The position numbers were made by a program, and so were the translations under genes. A DNA stretch of 64,000 nt. Origin: Streptomyces phaeofaciens. Lineage in GTDB: Bacteria; Actinomycetota; Actinomycetes; Streptomycetales; Streptomycetaceae. The notes beneath the pieces were generated by a model. It saw only the letters and a program-made list of their open reading frames with translations, searched no databases and was not told where the DNA came from. Where the stretch lies: assembly GCF_014648915.1 (NCBI RefSeq), contig NZ_BMSA01000003.1, forward strand, positions 434,001-498,000, given 5' to 3'. This document shows, in pieces, positions 48,338-56,673 of the stretch. Positions within the stretch are counted from its first letter, which is position 1; the number at the start of each line of letters is the position of its first letter.

Positions 48338-49096
48338 GTGGCGCTCAAGCACGAGCCGACCGTGCCGTACCACTCGGCCCAGGACGCCCTGCGCGTCCTG
48401 GAGACGGTGGCGCGGCACTCCACCGGTGTCACCGACGCCGAACTGGCGCGCCAGACCGGCCTGGGCGGGGAGCGGCTGAGCGCCCTCGTGCGCATGCTGC
48501 GCCGCGAGGGGTACGTCGAGCAGGTCGCCGACGGGGCCTACGTCACCGGTGACGTCCTCGCCCGGCTGGGCTCCGCCGAGGGCCGTCGCGCGGCCCTGCG
48601 CGACAAGATCCAGCAGACCCTGGACCGGCTGCGCGACTCGATCGGCGCCGCCGTCTACGTCAGCCGGTACGTCGACGGCGAGGTCACCATCGACCAGTAC
48701 GCCGACGGCCCCGGCACCCCGGCCGTCAACGAGTGGTTCGACTTCCGCTCCTCCGCGCACGCCACCGCCCTCGGCAAGAGCCTTCTCGGCCAGCTCGACC
48801 ACAACGGCCGGCGCGACCACCTGTCCCGGCACAAGATGGCCCGCCTCACCTCGCGCACCATCACCAGCGACAAGCTGCTGCTCTCCCGGCTGGAGGCACA
48901 GCCGCCCACGGTCCCGGTGCTCGACCTCCAGGAGTACGCGGTGGGCACGGTCTGTGCGGCCGTCCCGATCACCGCCGGCTCCTCGGTGGGCTGCCTGGCC
49001 CTCTCCCTGCCCGTCGCCCACGCCCACCGCCTGCGCCAGGCCGCCGACGCCCTGAACAGGAACGCGGCACCCGTCCTGCTCTCCCTCGCCATCTAG
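48338..49096 (+). CDS. IclR-family transcriptional regulator
   Basis: A 252-residue regulator. N-terminal winged helix at about residues 8-70 (AQDALRVLETVARHSTGVTD, then REGYVEQVADGAYV), and C-terminal IclR ligand domain with SAHATALGKSLLGQL and the pattern VGTVCAAVPITAGSS. These sense small carboxylates or amino-acid degradation products. It is the gene after the ehu operon, 183 bases later, in the same direction, so it probably regulates that operon. GTG 48338 has GGGGGG. Confidence 0.88.
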   Translation: MALKHEPTVPYHSAQDALRVLETVARHSTGVTDAELARQTGLGGERLSALVRMLRREGYVEQVADGAYVTGDVLARLGSAEGRRAALRDKIQQTLDRLRDSIGAAVYVSRYVDGEVTIDQYADGPGTPAVNEWFDFRSSAHATALGKSLLGQLDHNGRRDHLSRHKMARLTSRTITSDKLLLSRLEAQPPTVPVLDLQEYAVGTVCAAVPITAGSSVGCLALSLPVAHAHRLRQAADALNRNAAPVLLSLAI

Positions 49097-49231
49097 GACA
49101 GGCTCCGAAGGAGCAGCGGGGCGGCCGGGGCGGGCCTCCGTCGGCCGGCTTCGGCGTGGTCGGAAGCATGCCCGCGGACCGGGTACTATTTTCTCTGTCG
49201 CCGGCCGCACCAAGCGGAAGGCGAGAGTCAT

Positions 49232-49305
49232 GCGCCGCTAGCTCAGTTGGTTAGAGCAGCTGACTCTTAATCAGCGGGTCCGGGGTTCGAGTCCCTGGCG
49301 GCGCA
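49232..49305 (+). tRNA. tRNA-Lys (CTT), copy 2
   Basis: 74 bases, identical to copy 1, anticodon CTT, discriminator A and no encoded CCA. The -10 candidate TACTAT lies about 45 bases upstream. The leader differs from copies 1 and 3. The acyl-CoA ligase gene on the opposite strand ends inside this tRNA. Confidence 0.98.
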
Positions 49306-50914
49306 CCGATGAAGGGCCTCTCGTGGAAACGAGGGGCCCTTCGGCGTCCTCCGCGGTCAGTCTGCGGTACGCCCGCTCCCCCGGCGGCCGCCACCACACC
49401 GGATCGGCGCACCGCACCCCCTCCCCGCGCAGCAGCGCCCGGTGGATCTTGTTGGTGGCCGTGACCGGCATCCGCTCCACCACCCGCACGAAACGGGGCG
49501 CCATCTTCGTCCCCAGGTCCGGCTGGGCGCGCAGGAACGCCGCGAAGGACTCCGGCGCGAAGTCCCCGGCCAGCGCCGCCATCACCTGGTCCCCGGTCAC
49601 CGGGTCCGGCACCGCGTAGACGGCGACGGCGGCCGTCCCCTCGTACCGGGCGAGGATGTTCTCGATCATCGCGGCGGCCAGGTTCTCACCGTCGACGCGG
49701 AGCCGGTCGTCGGCGCGGCCCGCGAAGTAGAGATGGCCGGCCCGGTCCCGGCAGAAGAGGTCGCCCGTCCAGTACCAGCCCTCCCGTGTGCGCTCGGCCT
49801 CCGCCGCGGGGTTGCGCCAGTAGCCCTCGAACGGGTTCGGCGCCCGGTTCACCAGCTCCCCGATCGCCGTGTCCCCGTTCAGCAGCCGTCCCGCCGCGTC
49901 GAACTCGGCCGGCGGGCACTCGGCCCCGGACTCCGGGTCCAGGACGACAAGACCGGGGGCCGCCCGGCCCACCGCCCCCGCCGGCGTGCCCGGCGTCCAC
50001 TGCACGGCCGCGCCGCCCTCCGACGAGCCGTACCCCTCCACCAGCCGCACCCCGAACCGCCGCTCGAAGGCCGCCGCGTCCATCACCCCCGCCTCGGTCC
50101 CGAAGCCGAGCCGCAGCACATGGTCCCGGTCGTCCGGGCCCGGCTCGGTGGCGAGGACGTACTGGATCGCCCGGCCCACATAGGTGAAGTACGTCGCCCG
50201 GTAGCGCCGTACGTCCGCGAGGAACCCGGAGGCGGAGAACCGCCGGCGCAGCGCCACCCCGGCACCGGCCGCGAGGGCGGGCGCCCAGTCGGCGATCACG
50301 GCGTTGCCGTGGAACATCGGCATGCAGACGTAGTGCACGTCGTCGGGGCGGACGGAGAACTGCCCGGCCAGCGAGCGGCCCGCGGCGGCCAGCCGGCCCT
50401 GGGTGCAGATCGCGGCCTTGGGGGCGCCGGTCGAACCGGAGGTGAAGTAGAGGAGGAACCGGTCGGCGGACCGGGCCCGGGACGGGTCCGGGCGGGCGTC
50501 CGCATACGGGGCGAGGAGCGCGTCGTACTCCTCGGTGCCGATGGTGAGCAGGCGCACGCCGGGCAGGTCCAGGCCCCGCAGGAGCGGGAGGTGGGCGGGC
50601 TCGGCGATCAGGAGGCGGCACTCGGTGTGCAGGATGTCCCGGGCCAGTTCGGGGCCCCGGCGGGTGGGGTTGACGCCGACGACCGCCGCGCCCGCGAGCG
50701 CGGCGGCGGACAACCACAGCGGGAACTCCGGGGTGTTGTCGAGCAGCACCCCGAGATGGGGTGGCCCTTGCGGGGGCAGCAGGTCGGCCAGCAGGGCCGC
50801 GCGGGCGGCGGCCCCGGCCGCGATCTCGTGGTGGCTGAGGACCAGGTCCTCGCACCACAGCCCCGGGCGGTGGTCGTCCCACCGCGCTGCCACCAGTTCC
50901 GCGACGGACTCCAT
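49271..50914 (-). CDS. AMP-binding acyl-CoA synthetase/ligase
   Basis: A 547-residue ANL-superfamily adenylating enzyme. Core motifs: LLYFTSGSTGAPKAAI (P-loop-like A3), LVEGYGSSEGGAAVQWTPG (A5), EGWYWTGDLFCRDRAGHLYFAGRADD (A7-A8 region in pieces GWYWTGDLFCRD and LYFAGRADDRLRVDGEN) and the C-terminal lysine in MPVTATNKIHRA. Activates a carboxylic acid as acyl-AMP and probably forms the CoA ester; the substrate is not evident. The last 15 or so residues come from the tRNA-Lys 2 hairpin and tRNA antisense sequence, with the stop TGA in the anticodon arm. ATG 50914 precedes a usual family start. Confidence 0.88.
   Translation of the reverse strand: MESVAELVAARWDDHRPGLWCEDLVLSHHEIAAGAAARAALLADLLPPQGPPHLGVLLDNTPEFPLWLSAAALAGAAVVGVNPTRRGPELARDILHTECRLLIAEPAHLPLLRGLDLPGVRLLTIGTEEYDALLAPYADARPDPSRARSADRFLLYFTSGSTGAPKAAICTQGRLAAAGRSLAGQFSVRPDDVHYVCMPMFHGNAVIADWAPALAAGAGVALRRRFSASGFLADVRRYRATYFTYVGRAIQYVLATEPGPDDRDHVLRLGFGTEAGVMDAAAFERRFGVRLVEGYGSSEGGAAVQWTPGTPAGAVGRAAPGLVVLDPESGAECPPAEFDAAGRLLNGDTAIGELVNRAPNPFEGYWRNPAAEAERTREGWYWTGDLFCRDRAGHLYFAGRADDRLRVDGENLAAAMIENILARYEGTAAVAVYAVPDPVTGDQVMAALAGDFAPESFAAFLRAQPDLGTKMAPRFVRVVERMPVTATNKIHRALLRGEGVRCADPVWWRPPGERAYRRLTAEDAEGPLVSTRGPSSVRRQGLEPRTR
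49311..49342 (+). terminator. Hairpin after tRNA-Lys 2
   Basis: GAAGGGCC(TCTCGT) pairs with (ACGAG)GGGCCCTTC around a GGAA loop. It lies within the 3' coding end of the convergent acyl-CoA ligase gene. Confidence 0.75.
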
Positions 50915-50954
50915 GGCAGCGCACGGTAGTTGACGGACCGTCAGATAGGGAGGG

Positions 50955-51416
50955 TTACGGCATGAAGCCGTCGGACTCGGCGAAGATCCAGTGGGCGGTG
51001 ACCATGAAGAAGACGCAGAAGGTGATGCCCGCGCCGAGGAAGACCAGCAGGCAGCCCTGCTCGGCGAGGAGCCTGCCGCGGGCCGGCGGCTTGGCCGTGG
51101 CCTGCTCGGGGCGGTCCGCCGCGTAGTGCACGGTGACGATGTCGCCTTCGAGGATCGTCCCCGGCCCGTTCGCCTCCTCGAAGCGGACGGTGCGGCCGTC
51201 GCGGGTGGCGAACTCGTAGACGTGGTGCAGGGTGGTCGACACCATGGTGTCGCCGCCGCCGCTGGTCGTCGTGTACGTCCGCAGACAGCGCGCCTCGGCC
51301 GTGAGACCGCTGTCCCAGGCCCGGCTGACCCGCTGCGCGCGGCCGACGACCGTGAACGCGGCCAGCAGCAGGCCCGCGATCATGATCGACGGCACGATGT
51401 AGAAGAGGACTTCCAC
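50955..51416 (-). CDS. DUF3592 membrane protein
   Basis: A 153-residue DUF3592 protein. Membrane helices lie at about residues 6-27 and 118-140, with a beta-rich domain between, including HHVYEFATRDGRTVRFEE and ILEGDIVTVHYAADRPEQA, the family signature. Role unknown. ATG 51416 follows the reverse of a GGGGAAG. Between the acyl-CoA ligase and the AA10 gene, all on the minus strand. Confidence 0.85.
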   Translation of the reverse strand: MEVLFYIVPSIMIAGLLLAAFTVVGRAQRVSRAWDSGLTAEARCLRTYTTTSGGGDTMVSTTLHHVYEFATRDGRTVRFEEANGPGTILEGDIVTVHYAADRPEQATAKPPARGRLLAEQGCLLVFLGAGITFCVFFMVTAHWIFAESDGFMP

Positions 51417-51658
51417 GGCTTCCCCCCGAGGTCGGCGCCGGTGCGTTCGACCGGCGTGGAGGGAACGTACCCGCCCGGCCTTCGGGTCTGACTCAAGGGA
51501 AGCTCAGAAGTCGCGCCCCGGCGATCCACGGCCGGCGGATCGCCGCCCGCGGAGCCGAAGTCGCGCCCCCGCGTGCGGGATCCGCGTCCGGAATCCGCGT
51601 GCGCCGACGCTCGGGCGGTGGCCCGGGGCCGGCGCACGCGGAGGTCACCCGCGCGGGG
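51417..51658. other. Gap between DUF3592 and LPMO genes
   Basis: 242 bases without a gene. It holds the LPMO hairpin at 51594-51642 and, in 51510-51600, several GTCGCGCCCC and TCCGCGT short direct repeats. Nothing else is supported. Confidence 0.6.
51594..51642 (-). terminator. Hairpin downstream of the LPMO gene
   Basis: Exact 12-base arms TCCGCGTGCGCC (51594-51605) and its complement (51631-51642) around a 25-base GC-rich loop, starting 17 bases after the LPMO stop on the minus strand. Confidence 0.75.
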
Positions 51659-52264
51659 TCAGAACGTGACGTCCGAGCAGGCGTAGAACGCGTTGGTCGT
51701 GTCGGCGACCGTCCACACCGCGACGATCACGTGACGTCCGCTGAGCCCGGACGGCAGCGTGCCGCTGTGCGAGAGGGTGGACGGGGGCCGCTGACCGCCG
51801 TAGGGCACGGTCAGGAACGGGGTGAGGTTGAGGTCGGAGCGGGCCAGGTTGTGGTTCTGGTTCCAGCCCTGCTTGGTGACGTAGTACTTGAAGTCGGTGG
51901 TGGCGTGCATGGCGGTGAACTGCCAGCGGAAGGTGTAGCTCTGACCGCCGGTCACCCGGGTGGCCGGCCACGCCCCGCCCCCGGGGGTCTTCGGGCTGTC
52001 GAGCTGGGCGAAGCGGGTGTTGTTCGCGGAACAGATCCGTCCGTCGGCCGCCCCGGACGCCGGGAAGCCCTTGGGGCCCTCGACGCTCTGCGGCTCCCAC
52101 TGGATGTCGCCGCAGTTGGTGACGGTGCCGTTCTGGCAGAGCTTCTGCCGGCTGATGGGCAGGTCGGTGTAGCCGTGGCCGCTCGCGCCCCCGGCGGTGA
52201 GCACAAAGGCTCCCGCCGTGGTGAGCCCGAGCGCGGCGGCGTACCACTTGGTCTTTTTGAGCAT
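51659..52264 (-). CDS. AA10 lytic polysaccharide monooxygenase / chitin-binding protein
   Basis: A 201-residue secreted single-domain AA10 LPMO. Signal peptide at about residues 1-29, ending SGHGY so that the mature protein starts with histidine (HGYTDLPISR), the first ligand of the copper histidine brace; the second is the His in FTAMHATTDFKYYVTKQGW. The end VAVWTVADTTNAFYACSDVTF is typical, with two disulphides likely. It oxidatively cuts crystalline chitin (or cellulose) and helps chitinases. ATG 52264 follows CCAGGAG. A near-perfect DasR site lies 57-73 bases upstream, so it is likely chitin-regulated. Confidence 0.93.
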   Translation of the reverse strand: MLKKTKWYAAALGLTTAGAFVLTAGGASGHGYTDLPISRQKLCQNGTVTNCGDIQWEPQSVEGPKGFPASGAADGRICSANNTRFAQLDSPKTPGGGAWPATRVTGGQSYTFRWQFTAMHATTDFKYYVTKQGWNQNHNLARSDLNLTPFLTVPYGGQRPPSTLSHSGTLPSGLSGRHVIVAVWTVADTTNAFYACSDVTF

Positions 52265-52320
52265 GCTGCCGCTCCTGGAGAACGTGGGGAGTTCAGTGAG
52301 GAGTTCAGTGAGCTGTGCTT

Positions 52321-52337
52321 GCAGGTCTAGACCAAGT
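52321..52337. promoter_or_regulatory. DasR-responsive (dre) element before the LPMO gene
   Basis: On the minus strand: ACTTGGTCTAGACCTGC. The core GGTCTAGACC is the exact DasR palindrome, and TTGGTCTAGACC fits the published dre consensus in 10 of 10 core positions. It lies 57-73 bases upstream of the AA10 start, in a normal promoter position. Confidence 0.88.
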
Positions 52338-52399
52338 CTGAGGTTATGGGCGTTTCTTGAACATGTCCATACCAATCACGGACCGTGTTCGAGGGACCG

Positions 52400-53827
52400 T
52401 CACGGCCCCTGTTCCCCGCGCCCCGCGCAGAAGGCGACGGTCAGGTCCTTCACCAGCGCCTTGCGCTCGTAGTCGTCCAGTTCCACGAGCCCGCGCATGG
52501 TCAGCCGGGTCACCGTGTCCTCCACCGAGTCGACGACCGAGGTCAGCACGGTCGCCCGGTGCTGGGCGTCGAGCGCGGCGATCCGGCGGCGGTGCATCGC
52601 GCCGGCCACCTCCGGGGCGTACTCGACCCGCAGCGGCTGCACCGAGTACACCTCGATGCCGATCGCGCCGGCGTCCCGCGCGACCCGCCGGGTCAGCGCC
52701 TCTCCCGCCGCCTCGACCGAGCCCCGCCCCGAACCCGGGGCCTCCACCGGGATCCGGGCCAGCGCCGCCTCCACGCACTCCCGCAGATACGTCTCGTGGT
52801 CCTCGACGCCGAGCGTGGCCCGCACGGTGTCCCGCACCCGCCACACCACCAGGACGACGACCCGCAGCGCGACCCCGCTGCCGTCCGCCGCCGCCATCGG
52901 CTCGCTGCGCCAGTGCCGCAGCCGGACGTCGACCCGGCGGCGCAGCAGCAGCGGGTTGACCCACAGCAGGCCGGTGCGGCGCACGGTCCCCCGGTAGCGG
53001 CCGAACAGGCCGAGCACCCAGGCCCGTCCGGTCCGGCCGCGCGCCAGCCCGCCGAAGCCGAACATGCCGAGGGCGCCGGCGCCCGCGTACGCCGCCCACT
53101 GCGCCGGGCCGAGTCCCGCGCCGACCCAGTCCGGGAGCATCAGCGCCTCCACCGCCGGCGGGGGCAGCACGCCGGCCCACCACGAGGTGGCCAGACAGCC
53201 CGCCGCCCCACAGGTCCCGGCCAGCACGCCCACCGCACCGGGCAGCACCCGCGCCCGCCGCTCCACCAGACCGGGGTCGACCTCCGCGACGGGCCTCGCC
53301 TTCACCGGCCCCGGCCGCCGCAGCCTCGGCTGCTCCCCCGTCCCGGCCCGACTCCCCACCACGGCGGACCCCAGCGCCACCGGCCGCGGCTCGACCTCGT
53401 CCCGGAACAGCAGATGGACGGGGATCTCGGTGGTCGCCTCGTTCTGGATGAGCCGGGGGGTGGGGCGGGGCGCCGCGAATTCGGGGGCGGGGTGTTCAGG
53501 GGCGGGGTGTTCAGGGGCGGGGTGTTCAGGGGCGGGGTGTTCAGGGGCGGGGTGTTCAGGGGCGGGGTGTTCAGGGGCGGTGCCGGACGGCCGGCCGAGC
53601 GGGGTGTCCGGGGCAGCCGCCTCCACCAGGGCAGGCACCTCCGGGGCAGGCACCTCCGCAGCCGCCTCCGTCGAGGCAGGCACCTCCGTCGGGGCAGGCA
53701 CCTCCGTCGTCGTGCCCTCGACCGGGTGCGTCCCGTCGGACACGTCCGGCCCGTCAGGGGTGCCCGGGGCCGCGGGGCGGACTCCCGTTCCCTCCGGCTC
53801 GGGCGTGTGTGAAGTGGTCGTGTTCAT
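52400..53827 (-). CDS. SPFH/band-7 domain protein with PEHPA repeats
   Basis: A 475-residue protein. The first 155 or so residues are Pro/Glu/Thr/Ala-rich and disordered, with six PEHPA repeats (about residues 86-116). Two or more hydrophobic segments follow at about 185-255 (VGVLAGTCGAAGCLATSWW; AAYAGAGALGMFGFGG), then an SPFH domain: RYRGTVRRTGLLWVNPLLLRR, VVVLVVWRVRDTVRA, and an RVEYAPEVAGAMHRRRIAAL helix. Stomatin/flotillin-like proteins form membrane scaffolds. ATG 53827 has GGAGG six bases before. Next to the cell-wall hydrolase gene but with 107 bases between. Confidence 0.85.
   Translation of the reverse strand: MNTTTSHTPEPEGTGVRPAAPGTPDGPDVSDGTHPVEGTTTEVPAPTEVPASTEAAAEVPAPEVPALVEAAAPDTPLGRPSGTAPEHPAPEHPAPEHPAPEHPAPEHPAPEHPAPEFAAPRPTPRLIQNEATTEIPVHLLFRDEVEPRPVALGSAVVGSRAGTGEQPRLRRPGPVKARPVAEVDPGLVERRARVLPGAVGVLAGTCGAAGCLATSWWAGVLPPPAVEALMLPDWVGAGLGPAQWAAYAGAGALGMFGFGGLARGRTGRAWVLGLFGRYRGTVRRTGLLWVNPLLLRRRVDVRLRHWRSEPMAAADGSGVALRVVVLVVWRVRDTVRATLGVEDHETYLRECVEAALARIPVEAPGSGRGSVEAAGEALTRRVARDAGAIGIEVYSVQPLRVEYAPEVAGAMHRRRIAALDAQHRATVLTSVVDSVEDTVTRLTMRGLVELDDYERKALVKDLTVAFCAGRGEQGP
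53486..53575. repeat. 15-bp minisatellite, six perfect copies
   Basis: GGCGGGGTGTTCAGG is repeated six times head to tail without a mismatch (53486-53575), flanked by partial copies. It encodes the PEHPA repeats of the SPFH protein on the minus strand. Perfect identity suggests recent or ongoing copy-number change, always in frame. Confidence 0.95.
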
Positions 53828-53933
53828 TGCGTGCCTCCAGCCTCCGCGCCAGATACGCCATGACAGTGAAGTGAGTGGGGGATGTCCCGGGCACCCGGGA
53901 GGGGGCCGCCCGGGAGGTCGCCCGGCGGGTCGT

Positions 53934-55337
53934 CTAGGAGAAGAGGCGCCGCCAGGTCTCCGGCCCCGGGTGGCCGTCCGCCGCGCCGCCCCGCCAGCCC
54001 TGGGCGCGCTGGAACGCCTCGACGGCACGCCGGTCCGCCTCGCCCCAGCGCGGCCCGGGACCCTTCGCGTAGAACCTGCCGAATCCTTTCTTCACCAGCT
54101 GCCTCCCCAACCGGGTGACGTGCGCGTTCTGCGCCCCGGGCCGGAACAGGGCCCGGCCCGGGTAGGCGGGGACGAGCGGCGCCGGGGTGGAGGCGGGCGG
54201 ACCGCCCGTCCCGGGCAGCGTCGTGGGCGGCGTGGCCGGCGGCGTCGTTCCCTGTGCCGCCGGGATGTCCCTGCCCCTGCCGGTGACCAGCAGGGACCAG
54301 GTCAGCGGGCCCGGCAGCCCGTCGGCGTCGGCGCCGCGCCAGCCCTGCGCCTGCTGGAACGCCTGGGTGGCCCGCAGATCGGCGTTCGACCAGCGCGGGC
54401 CGGGCCCCGTGGTGTAGAAGCGGGCGCCGCCGCGCTCGACGAGGAGCCGGCCGAGCTGGGTGACGTACGCGTTGCCGGCCCCCGGGCCGAAGTACGCCCG
54501 CCCGGGGTACGGCGTCGCCGCGGCCGCGCCCGGCTTGGCCCCGTCGTCCCCGGTCGGCTGCGGGGCCCCCGCCGCCCCGCCGGTGGCGCCGTCGGCGGCC
54601 GTGACGCCCTTGTAGCGGTAGGGGACATAGCCCTCGGACTGGCTCCAGTAGGCATAGGGCGTGGCCTGCCGGCGGGTGGCCGGGCGGGTCTGTTCATAGG
54701 CGAGGTAGTAGGTGTGGGTGTAGTCCGTCCAGCCGCCGAAAATGACGACGTGCGAGCCTTTCTGCGGGTCGGTCGGATTGTGGAACAGCAGAATGTCGCC
54801 GGGCTGGAGTTCCTCCTGGGAAATACGCGTCCCGTACTGCCCGAGACTGCCCGTCCACTCGTTCCCCGGCAGGTTCCAGGCCATCGAGACGAACCCCGAA
54901 CAGTCCTGCCGGTAACCGTCGGACCAGTACGCGGTCATGCTGTACGGCACCTGCCGCGCGACCCATTCCTTGGCCCGCCGGATGATCTCCGCCCGGGTCG
55001 TCGCGGGCGTCTTCACCGGCCCCGCCGGAGGGGCCGACTGGGCCGGCCGTCCGCTCGGACCGTGCAGCGGGGCCTTGGCCCCCTGCGGGGTATCAGGCTC
55101 TTCACCTGCGGGAACGCCGGGCCGGGCGGGTGCGTGCGGGGCGGCGAGGGCCGGTACGGCGTGACCCGCGCCGAGGGCCGCGGCGGTCGCCGTGGCGACG
55201 ACGAGGGTGCGATGCGCGGCCGGGTGGCCGACGAATCCGCACCCCCCGCCGCGCGGACCCACCCGCCGCCAGTGGACGCAGCCGGGGCAGTCGCAGTCAC
55301 TCGCGGGATCGAATTCCTCGAATACCGGAGTATCCAT
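53934..55337 (-). CDS. Secreted CHAP/NlpC-like amidase with two peptidoglycan-binding domains
   Basis: A 467-residue protein. The N-terminus has a Cys-rich patch (DCDCPGC) and a hydrophobic segment at about 44-66. A catalytic domain of NlpC/P60-like type is at about 115-250, with Cys146 in YRQDCSGFVSMAWN and His196 in GSHVVIFGGW, followed by two peptidoglycan-binding-1-like repeats (about 290-360 and 395-467), each with a GPGPRW...AFQxAQGWRG pattern. Would act in cell-wall turnover or binding. ATG 55337 follows GAGGGGA. A C-terminal ETWRRLF repeat end is intact, so it is full length. Confidence 0.87.
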   Translation of the reverse strand: MDTPVFEEFDPASDCDCPGCVHWRRVGPRGGGCGFVGHPAAHRTLVVATATAAALGAGHAVPALAAPHAPARPGVPAGEEPDTPQGAKAPLHGPSGRPAQSAPPAGPVKTPATTRAEIIRRAKEWVARQVPYSMTAYWSDGYRQDCSGFVSMAWNLPGNEWTGSLGQYGTRISQEELQPGDILLFHNPTDPQKGSHVVIFGGWTDYTHTYYLAYEQTRPATRRQATPYAYWSQSEGYVPYRYKGVTAADGATGGAAGAPQPTGDDGAKPGAAAATPYPGRAYFGPGAGNAYVTQLGRLLVERGGARFYTTGPGPRWSNADLRATQAFQQAQGWRGADADGLPGPLTWSLLVTGRGRDIPAAQGTTPPATPPTTLPGTGGPPASTPAPLVPAYPGRALFRPGAQNAHVTRLGRQLVKKGFGRFYAKGPGPRWGEADRRAVEAFQRAQGWRGGAADGHPGPETWRRLFS

Positions 55338-55532
55338 GCGATTCCCCTCACACTCCAGATGGAAATGTCCGCACCTGCGCATGTTCGTCAGTTTCTCAAC
55401 TGTCCTCCCGCCGCGCATGCTGACGGTCCGAATGATGTACGCCACCGCCGGCGCCGTCCGTACCCGCCCGGCCCCGCGCTCCGGTGGTCGGGCGCACCCC
55501 TCGAGGTCATGTAGAGTTGTCGACGTCAGCAG

Positions 55533-55606
55533 GCGCCGCTAGCTCAGTTGGTTAGAGCAGCTGACTCTTAATCAGCGGGTCCGGGGTTCGAGTCCCTGGC
55601 GGCGCA
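55533..55606 (+). tRNA. tRNA-Lys (CTT), copy 3
   Basis: 74 bases, identical to copies 1 and 2. The 12 bases upstream, CGACGTCAGCAG, are shared with copy 1. A -10 candidate TAGAGT lies about 20 bases before it. Confidence 0.98.
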
Positions 55607-55616
55607 CAGACAGCAG

Positions 55617-55642
55617 AGGCCCTTCGCGGAAGCGGAGGGCCT
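55617..55642 (+). terminator. Hairpin after tRNA-Lys 3
   Basis: AGGCCCTTCGC and GCGGAGGGCCT form an 11-base stem with one G-T pair around a GGAA loop, then TTTCGC. Confidence 0.8.
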
Positions 55643-56007
55643 TTCGCATGCCCCCCGGCAGCCCACGGGCCGCCGCCCAAGCGGGCCCGTCACGGGGCGA
55701 GTTGCTCCGAGAGGCCCTCTAGGCCAGGGGGTTCCTCCCGTTCTAGAGTCGGCTCGAACGGCCCTGACCGCCTCGGCGACTCCCCGTCGCCGCACGGTGC
55801 GCAGCCGCTTCACAGCCTCCCGCGCCGGTCGCCGGGCCACTCCCGCAGCCCGAGCGCGCGCGGTCGAGGACCGGCCCGGTCGGCGGTTTCGAGGGAGCGG
55901 GCCGCCGCCCGGGCCAGGTGAGCGGACGGGTCACCGAAGCGGGCCCGGCCGCGCATCAGCGGGCACCGGCCCCGGCGGGCACGTGACGGGCACCGCCGCC
56001 CCGGCGG
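55643..56007. other. Gap after tRNA-Lys 3 without a supportable gene
   Basis: 365 bases with no credible coding region. The frame on the minus strand at 55568-55840 ends in residues that are simply the antisense of the tRNA and hairpin. Nothing repeated or palindromic stands out beyond usual GC-rich structure. Confidence 0.6.
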
Positions 56008-56670
56008 TCACACGCCCGTACCCGTCAGATACGCCGACACGATCACGTTGGCGGTGTAGCTGCGGCTGACCCGGTCGAAGGTGCCGCCGCAGGTGATCAG
56101 CCGCAGCTCGGCGCGGCCCGACTCACGGGTTCCGTACGCCTGCCGCGCGTCGAAGCCGTCGCGCTGGACGACGTCGACGTCGTCCACGGTGAACTCGGCG
56201 ATCTTCCCGTCGTCCCGGGCCACCCGGATCGTCTCGCCGGCCCGCATGGTGCTGAGCTTGTAGAACACGGCGGGCCGGGTCTCGGTGTCGACGTGCCCCA
56301 CCATCAGCGCGGTGCCCGGCGCACCGGGTTTCGCACCGGCCGCGTACCAGCCGACGACGCCCGCCTGGTCGAAGGGCGGCGGGTCGATCCCGCCCTCGGT
56401 GTCCAGGCCGCGGGCGACCACCGGCGCCTGCACACCCAGCTCGGGTATGTCGATGCGCTGGGGCAGCGCCTGCGCCAGGGGTGCGGCGGCGGGCGGCAGG
56501 TCGACGTCGCCCGGACGGCCCACCGCGGCCACGTCACCCGTGGTCGCGGCGGATCGGCCCGGCCGTACATCCGTCACCTCGCGCCCCCACAGCCACAGCC
56601 CGAACAGCAGCACGGCCCAGGCCACACAGGTGAGGAGGCGACCGGAGGAGCGTTCGCGGTCGTCGGACAC
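56008..56670 (-). CDS. Class F sortase
   Basis: A 220-residue membrane-anchored transpeptidase. One N-terminal membrane helix at about residues 12-30, a linker, then the sortase barrel with His126 in LMVGHVDTET, Cys194 in LRLITCGGTFD and Arg200 in the same segment, the full catalytic triad. Class F sortases are common in actinobacteria and their substrates are often unclear. Three bases separate its ATG from the stop of the secreted protein gene before it, so they form an operon. Confidence 0.9.
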   Translation of the reverse strand: MSDDRERSSGRLLTCVAWAVLLFGLWLWGREVTDVRPGRSAATTGDVAAVGRPGDVDLPPAAAPLAQALPQRIDIPELGVQAPVVARGLDTEGGIDPPPFDQAGVVGWYAAGAKPGAPGTALMVGHVDTETRPAVFYKLSTMRAGETIRVARDDGKIAEFTVDDVDVVQRDGFDARQAYGTRESGRAELRLITCGGTFDRVSRSYTANVIVSAYLTGTGV

Positions 56671-56673
56671 GGC

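Noticed and set aside
53486..53575. CRISPR or transposon repeat
   Set aside because: Fifteen-base units without spacers, fully inside a coding frame as PEHPA repeats.
55568..55840. Minus-strand frame ending in residues AARDSNPGPAD
   Set aside because: Its end is the antisense of tRNA-Lys 3 and its hairpin; such endings are a well-known annotation artefact. No ribosome site or family.
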